Source of the DNA: Mucilaginibacter agri
GTDB taxonomy: Bacteria; Bacteroidota; Bacteroidia; Sphingobacteriales; Sphingobacteriaceae
DNA length: 64,000 nt
NCBI RefSeq assembly: GCF_009928685.1
Contig: NZ_WWEO01000036.1
Location: 1 to 64,000 of the forward strand
Direction of reading: 5' to 3'
Below the pieces are notes generated by a model that was given only the letters and a program-made list of their open reading frames with translations, was not told where the DNA came from and searched no databases. Shown here piece by piece: positions 60,464 through 64,000 of this stretch. Each line of letters starts with the position of its first letter. Positions within the stretch are counted from its first letter, which is position 1. The translations under genes were made by a program, and so were the position numbers.

Positions 60464-61029
60464 TAGCAACAGCCTGATCCCGGTGTACAAGACGCCCCAC
60501 TTTGAGCCAGATTTTTAAGCTGAATCTTGGGTTTACCCGCTGCAGCTGGCGTACAGCATTCTTCACCATTATCATCAGTGCCACAACTGCCACCTCTGGC
60601 AATAGCTTTACATTGAGTAAAGTCCGGGTTGAGATCAACGATTAGGTTCTCGCCCTCAACCAATATTGCACCCGGATACATTTGGCGGGTATCAAATTGC
60701 GAATTACCAAATTCGATCTTAACCGTTGCCAGTGGGTTTAATGGCAGGGCCTTTTCAACCAATTCGACAATGGAAAGCGCCTTGCTAACCTGCATGGCGC
60801 GGTTGCCTTCGCTTTCTTTAGGTTCCCATAATTGCACAATAATTTCGGTCCAGCTATTCATTTTACCGCCACAGTCTACCGACGTAATGGGCGCTTGTTT
60901 AATCTCTGTAATGTGATAAGATGCATCAACCCAGGTATTGGCCGTATATTGAAATTGCAGTATAAGGTTGGGATGTTGTAATAACGTATCCTTAAATGAT
61001 TGCCAGTTCATCAGTTCTGTGTATTTCAT
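60463..61029 (-). CDS. DUF6428 family protein with cysteine-rich tail
   Basis: A 188-residue cytosolic protein. I recognise it as DUF6428, a family seen beside ArsR and ArsC in Bacteroidota. The core about 1-140 (LILQFQYTANTWVDASYHITEIKQ) contains DCGGKMNSWTEIIVQLWEP. The last 50 residues carry seven cysteines, including CC pairs and the terminal GSGCC, reminiscent of metalloid-binding thiols. Translation of the next small gene is coupled to its stop. Function not established. Confidence 0.78.
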   Translation of the reverse strand: MKYTELMNWQSFKDTLLQHPNLILQFQYTANTWVDASYHITEIKQAPITSVDCGGKMNSWTEIIVQLWEPKESEGNRAMQVSKALSIVELVEKALPLNPLATVKIEFGNSQFDTRQMYPGAILVEGENLIVDLNPDFTQCKAIARGGSCGTDDNGEECCTPAAAGKPKIQLKNLAQSGASCTPGSGCC

Positions 61030-61042
61030 AACATTTATATCT

Positions 61043-61058
61043 ATTGTAATATTACGAT
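61043..61058. promoter_or_regulatory. ArsR-type operator between arsR and the DUF6428 gene
   Basis: ATTGTAATATTACGAT contains the perfect palindrome GTAATATTAC; it shares AATATTACGATT with the site at 61411. It lies in the 47-base gap upstream of DUF6428, suggesting an internal regulated promoter or repression site. Confidence 0.6.
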
Positions 61059-61076
61059 TGATTTGATCAAATTTTT

Positions 61077-61412
61077 TTAACAGCAGCCCGTGCTACCTTT
61101 ATAAGCAGCAAAGAAATTGCCTAGTTGTGCTTGAAGCAAGCTCCATGTTTTCGGCTCTATGCAATAGCACACCTTAACTCCCTCTATAGTACCCTGAATA
61201 ATACCTGCGTTCTTCAATTCTTTTAAGTGTTGAGATATGGTTGCCTGTGCCAGGCCCAGTTCATCTACCAGGTCGCCGCAGATGCAGGCGTTGGCTGCAA
61301 TAATGTGTTGCAAAATTGCAATACGGGCTGGGTGTGCAATTGCTTTAAGCAATAAGGCCAGCCTGTTTTGCTCTTCAGAGAATATTTCTGTTTTGGTGAT
61401 GCCCATATCCAT
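61077..61412 (-). CDS. arsR: ArsR family metalloid-responsive repressor
   Basis: A 111-residue winged-helix repressor. The recognition region is CICGDLVDELGLAQATISQHLKELKNAGII, where ACICGDLV places two cysteines like the arsenite-binding site of ArsR; the C-terminal GSTGCC gives two more. It dissociates on arsenite and derepresses the operon. A start at 61406 (MGITKTEI) is possible because the operator at 61411-61426 reaches into the first codon. Confidence 0.9.
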   Translation of the reverse strand: MDMGITKTEIFSEEQNRLALLLKAIAHPARIAILQHIIAANACICGDLVDELGLAQATISQHLKELKNAGIIQGTIEGVKVCYCIEPKTWSLLQAQLGNFFAAYKGSTGCC

Positions 61413-61426
61413 CGCAATATTACGAT
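61411..61426. promoter_or_regulatory. ArsR-type operator at the arsR start
   Basis: ATCGCAATATTACGAT is a palindrome with mismatches only at positions 5 and 12. Overlapping the arsR start codon, it would let ArsR repress itself. Confidence 0.65.
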
Positions 61427-61442
61427 TAAAAAAATCACAATC

Positions 61443-61471
61443 AAAAAAAGACCCGATAATTTTATCAGGCC
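61443..61471 (-). terminator. Terminator between the receiver gene and arsR
   Basis: On the minus strand GGCCTGATAA pairs with TTATCGGGTC (G-U wobbles) and is followed by seven T. It ends the response-regulator transcript and insulates arsR. Confidence 0.8.
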
Positions 61472-61509
61472 CTTTATATTTTAAACAAAATTGTTGTTGC
61501 TTTTATTGC

Positions 61510-61929
61510 TTAAGCGTGGTTCTCTACGCCAAATAATTCGCGAATCTTATCAATGTTAAGTGGTTTCGATATAAAATCTTTTACCAGTGAGTAAGATTTA
61601 GCTTTGTTAATATCGTTACTGAAAACAGACGATGAGATGATGAAGATTTTAGATTTTCCGGTAGGGTCTATGTTCAACCTTTTGTACTCGTCCAAAAACT
61701 CCCAACCGTTCATCAGGGGCATATTTATGTCCAAAAGGATATAATCGGGCAGATTTTCCGGGCCGTTAGCCTGCATCTTCAGCAGTTCGTCAATCGCAAA
61801 CCTGCCATTAAGACAAGCTTTGATCTCACTGCTGACCAGGGCTTTTTTGATGAGCTTAATCGAGATGAAGTTGTTAATTTCATCATCATCAACAAGCAAA
61901 ATACTAACGGAGCGGGAATTATTAGTCAT
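61510..61929 (-). CDS. Receiver-only response regulator (CheY-like)
   Basis: A 139-residue stand-alone receiver domain. Acidic pocket residues VDDDE (14-18), the phospho-acceptor D67 in LLDINMP, the switch S100 in FIISSSVF, and K122 in ISKPL are all present. With no output domain it would signal by protein contact, in the manner of CheY or Spo0F, within a multi-component phosphorelay. No histidine kinase gene is adjacent. Confidence 0.9.
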   Translation of the reverse strand: MTNNSRSVSILLVDDDEINNFISIKLIKKALVSSEIKACLNGRFAIDELLKMQANGPENLPDYILLDINMPLMNGWEFLDEYKRLNIDPTGKSKIFIISSSVFSNDINKAKSYSLVKDFISKPLNIDKIRELFGVENHA

Positions 61930-61984
61930 ATAAATGCTTATACGCAGTCACAAATAAAAGGTTTTATTCTCAAATGTGATAAAT

Positions 61985-62020
61985 AAAAAACCCGGAACAA
62001 ACTTTTATTCCGGGTTTTTT
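61985..62020. terminator. Bidirectional terminator between yceI-like and receiver genes
   Basis: AAAAAACCCGGAA and TTCCGGGTTTTTT form a stem of about 7 G/C-rich plus 6 A/T pairs around a 10-base loop, with T-runs on both strands. It mainly ends the YceI gene. Confidence 0.88.
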
Positions 62021-62044
62021 ATCAATTGGCTACTTATTAGCGAA

Positions 62045-62644
62045 TTATTTTTGCGCTACAAGCGTAATGTCTAGTATAAAGTTGTCTTCGATCGCTTTAT
62101 CACCAATGCTTTCGAAGAAGCTTTTCGAACCGTATTTAACATTGTATTTTGCACGGTCAACAGCTACACCTTTAGCAACTGCAGTTAAAGTGTTACCGTT
62201 TACAGAATAGTTAACCGGGAAAGTAATTGCGTTGGTTGTGCCTTTAATAGTAAGGTTACCAGTTACGTTTGCAACACCGTTACCAGCAGGGGTAATTTTA
62301 GTAGCTACGAATTGTGCAGTTGGATATTTATCTACACCGAAGAAATCATCTGATTTTAAGTGACCAACTAATTTTGCATTATAATCAGCATCAGTTAAGT
62401 CGGTATTAGCGATTGATTTCATATCGATAGTAAAAGTACCGCTAACTGGAGCTTTACCATTGGTTACTACGTTACCACCAGATACTTTGATAGTACCTTT
62501 GTGCTCGCCACCGATTTTTTTACCAGTCCACTCAATGTTGCTTTTTTGAGCGTCTACTTTATAAGTAGTTTCATTTTTGTTGGTTGTAAAAGCAAACAGA
62601 CTAACTACTGCTAAGGCTGCTGCGATTGATTTAAGTGCTTTCAT
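62045..62644 (-). CDS. YceI family periplasmic protein
   Basis: A 199-residue YceI-family beta-barrel (lipocalin-like) protein with signal peptide (MKALKSIAAALAVVSLFAFT). Domain signs: TYKVDAQKSNIEWTGKKIGGEHKGTIKVSGG, DLTDADYNAKLVGHLKSDDFFGVDKYPTAQFVATK, and DRAKYNVKYGSKSFFESIGDKAIEDNFILDITL. YceI proteins bind isoprenoid-like ligands (polyprenols) in the periplasm. The start at 62644 fits the promoter found upstream; the ligand is unknown. Confidence 0.9.
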   Translation of the reverse strand: MKALKSIAAALAVVSLFAFTTNKNETTYKVDAQKSNIEWTGKKIGGEHKGTIKVSGGNVVTNGKAPVSGTFTIDMKSIANTDLTDADYNAKLVGHLKSDDFFGVDKYPTAQFVATKITPAGNGVANVTGNLTIKGTTNAITFPVNYSVNGNTLTAVAKGVAVDRAKYNVKYGSKSFFESIGDKAIEDNFILDITLVAQK

Positions 62645-62669
62645 TTTATTTCGTTTCAAATTTGTAGAA

Positions 62670-62699
62670 CAAAGGTAACGTAAAAAATACATGTTGCAA
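62670..62699 (-). promoter_or_regulatory. Canonical Bacteroidota promoter of the yceI-like gene
   Basis: On the minus strand TTG (62699-62697), exactly 19 bases, then TACCTTTG (62677-62670). This is a perfect fit to TTG-N19-TAnnTTTG, the best promoter in the window, about 25 bases upstream of the ATG. Confidence 0.85.
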
Positions 62700-62766
62700 C
62701 ACGTATTTAATATTTTTGCTTTATGCTGACAAATCGTTGTATCTTGTTTAATGAGAAGATAATACC

Positions 62767-64000
62767 AATGATGAAGAAAGTACTGGTACTACTGGCGCTA
62801 AACTGCAGCCTGGGTTTGGCCTACGCGCAAATAAAAACACCGGCGCAATTATACGGTAATTTGTTTGAGGAAGTGCAGATGCAGAAAATATATCCCGACG
62901 GCAAAACCTTCCCCGACGCTACGCCTCGCCGTGATCCCGAACAGATAGTAAAGGAATACGAAGCATTAAAGAATAAGCCCGATTTTAACCTGGCCGATTT
63001 TGTGCATCAAAACTTTAATGCACCCGTTGGCAGCAGCATTATTTTTAAAACGGATATTAAAGAAGGTATACGCAAGCATATTGACACCCTTTGGAATGTT
63101 TTGCTGCGTGTGGCCGACACCACCAAGGGTACATCGCTTATACCACTGCCCCACCCTTATATTGTACCTGGTGGCCGTTTCAGGGAAGTTTATTACTGGG
63201 ACTCGTACTTTACCATGCTTGGGTTGGAGGAAAGCCATAGGTACACGGTTATAGAAAACATCATTAAAAACTTCGCTTACCTCATAGATACTTATGGCCA
63301 TATTCCTAACGGTAACCGTACCTATTATCTCAGCCGTTCGCAGCCGCCATTTTTCTCACTGATGGTAGAATTACTCGCTAAAACAAAAGGACCGCAAACG
63401 CTGGTTACCTATCAGTCCGAGTTGGTTAAAGAATATAGGTACTGGATGAATGGTAGTGATACCCTAAAACCTGGCAATGCTTTTGAGCATGTGGTGCGCC
63501 TGGGCGATGGAACCTTGCTTAACCGTTATTACGATGCCAGCGACAAACCACGCGAAGAATCTTACCGGGAGGATGTGCTCGAGGCTAAAAAGAGCCAGCA
63601 AAAGCCTGAGGAGTTTTACCGCAACATCAGGGCCGCGGCCGAGTCGGGCTGGGATTTTAGCAGCCGCTGGTTGGCAGATGGCGAACACTTGTACACCATA
63701 CAAACCACTAATATTGCCCCGATAGATCTGAACTCGCTGCTGTATCACCTCGAAACTGTGATCGCAAAATCGTACCAGATCAAGGGAGATAAAAAGACAG
63801 CCTCATTATACTTGGCTAAAGCTTTTAAACGCAAGGCCGCCATTAACAAATACTGCTGGAACGCTACCGAAGGTTGTTTTGCCGACTATAATTGGAAACT
63901 GAAAACCCAGTCGCCGCAGATTAGTATTGCCACGGCATATCCACTATTTTTTATGCTTGCCGATATGCCGCAGGCAAAAAAGGTAGCTGCTATAGTGAAA
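62767..64000 (+). CDS. Periplasmic trehalase, 5' part (GH37), truncated by the window end
   Basis: The open frame has no stop before 64000 (411 codons). A signal peptide (VLVLLALNCSLGLAYAQ) precedes the trehalase domain: LYGNLFEEVQMQKIYPDGKTF, the signature PGGRFREVYYWDSYFTMLGL, GNRTYYLSRSQPP and AAESGWDFSSRW, which carries the acid-type aspartate. The enzyme splits trehalose into two glucose in the periplasm. The second GH37 signature is expected beyond the window. An in-frame second ATG follows directly at 62770. Confidence 0.93.

Noticed and set aside
1..64000. CRISPR arrays, prophage, IS elements, tRNA genes
   Set aside because: No regularly spaced repeats, transposase or phage proteins, or tRNA-like cloverleaf sequences were recognised in reading the window. 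A dedicated tRNA scan was not possible.

Overview
The window looks like a chromosome segment from a Bacteroidota of the family Sphingobacteriaceae, most like Mucilaginibacter or Pedobacter. The evidence is: promoters with the Bacteroidota -7 box TAnnTTTG (one, upstream of the YceI gene, is a perfect TTG-N19-TACCTTTG); a SusC/SusD pair; family-typical proteins (BT_3928-type, DUF1599, DUF7935, CruF/CrtW carotenoid enzymes, GH92, GH144); weak Shine-Dalgarno sequences; and many dispersed palindromic repeats. No phage, IS transposase, CRISPR, tRNA or rRNA gene was found inside the window. Its left edge reads as the promoter and leader of a leftward rRNA-type operon.

Layout. 0-6.5 kb: rRNA-type leader, RsmF-like methyltransferase, CoA-binding protein, two ECF sigma factors, DinB and FAD enzymes. 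6.5-10.7 kb: a repeat-rich stretch with small membrane and lipoproteins and a GH92 mannosidase. 10.7-14.5 kb: LemA/TPM cluster, NUDIX, Uma2, NTF2-like. 14.5-18.5 kb: dnaA with an AT-rich upstream region, and a methylmalonyl-CoA mutase catalytic subunit with a DUF7935 protein. 18.5-22.5 kb: A-type Fe-S carrier, TlpA-like protein, lipase, ABC permease. 22.5-26.8 kb: surface polysaccharide genes (CpsB-type phosphatase, RfbB, GalE) and Kdo transferase. 26.9-32.3 kb: ferrochelatase and a carotenoid block (CrtW, IspH, CruF, glycosyltransferase, acyltransferase), predicted to finish a glycosylated, acylated keto-carotenoid. 32.4-40.7 kb: a polysaccharide utilisation locus (SusC, SusD, GH144, GH3), predicted to use beta-1,2-glucan. 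40.9-50 kb: TrhO, a three-domain secreted esterase, Kbl, PheS, a degenerate Rieske lipoprotein, TetR, RlmD. 50-58.9 kb: PRTase, AroK operon, FolP, GH3-auxin family, LptB, RecJ. 58.9-64 kb: MBL hydrolase, an ars operon (ArsR, DUF6428, a 41-residue membrane protein, ArsC), a receiver-only regulator, YceI, and the 5' part of a trehalase.

Most notable: (1) copies of a CCCCCTAAAGGGGG-type palindromic repeat that run into genes and encode the C-terminal tails of RsmF and CrtW (a related copy encodes part of the CrtW N-terminus), plus a different tandem repeat inside Kdo transferase; (2) a five-copy GTAC array phased at 10-11 bp plus a sigma-54-like element upstream of an ECF sigma gene; (3) an arsenic operon with a tiny, translationally coupled membrane protein and two ArsR-like operators; (4) the carotenoid and beta-1,2-glucan clusters. 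All functions are inferred from sequence; none was checked against a database.
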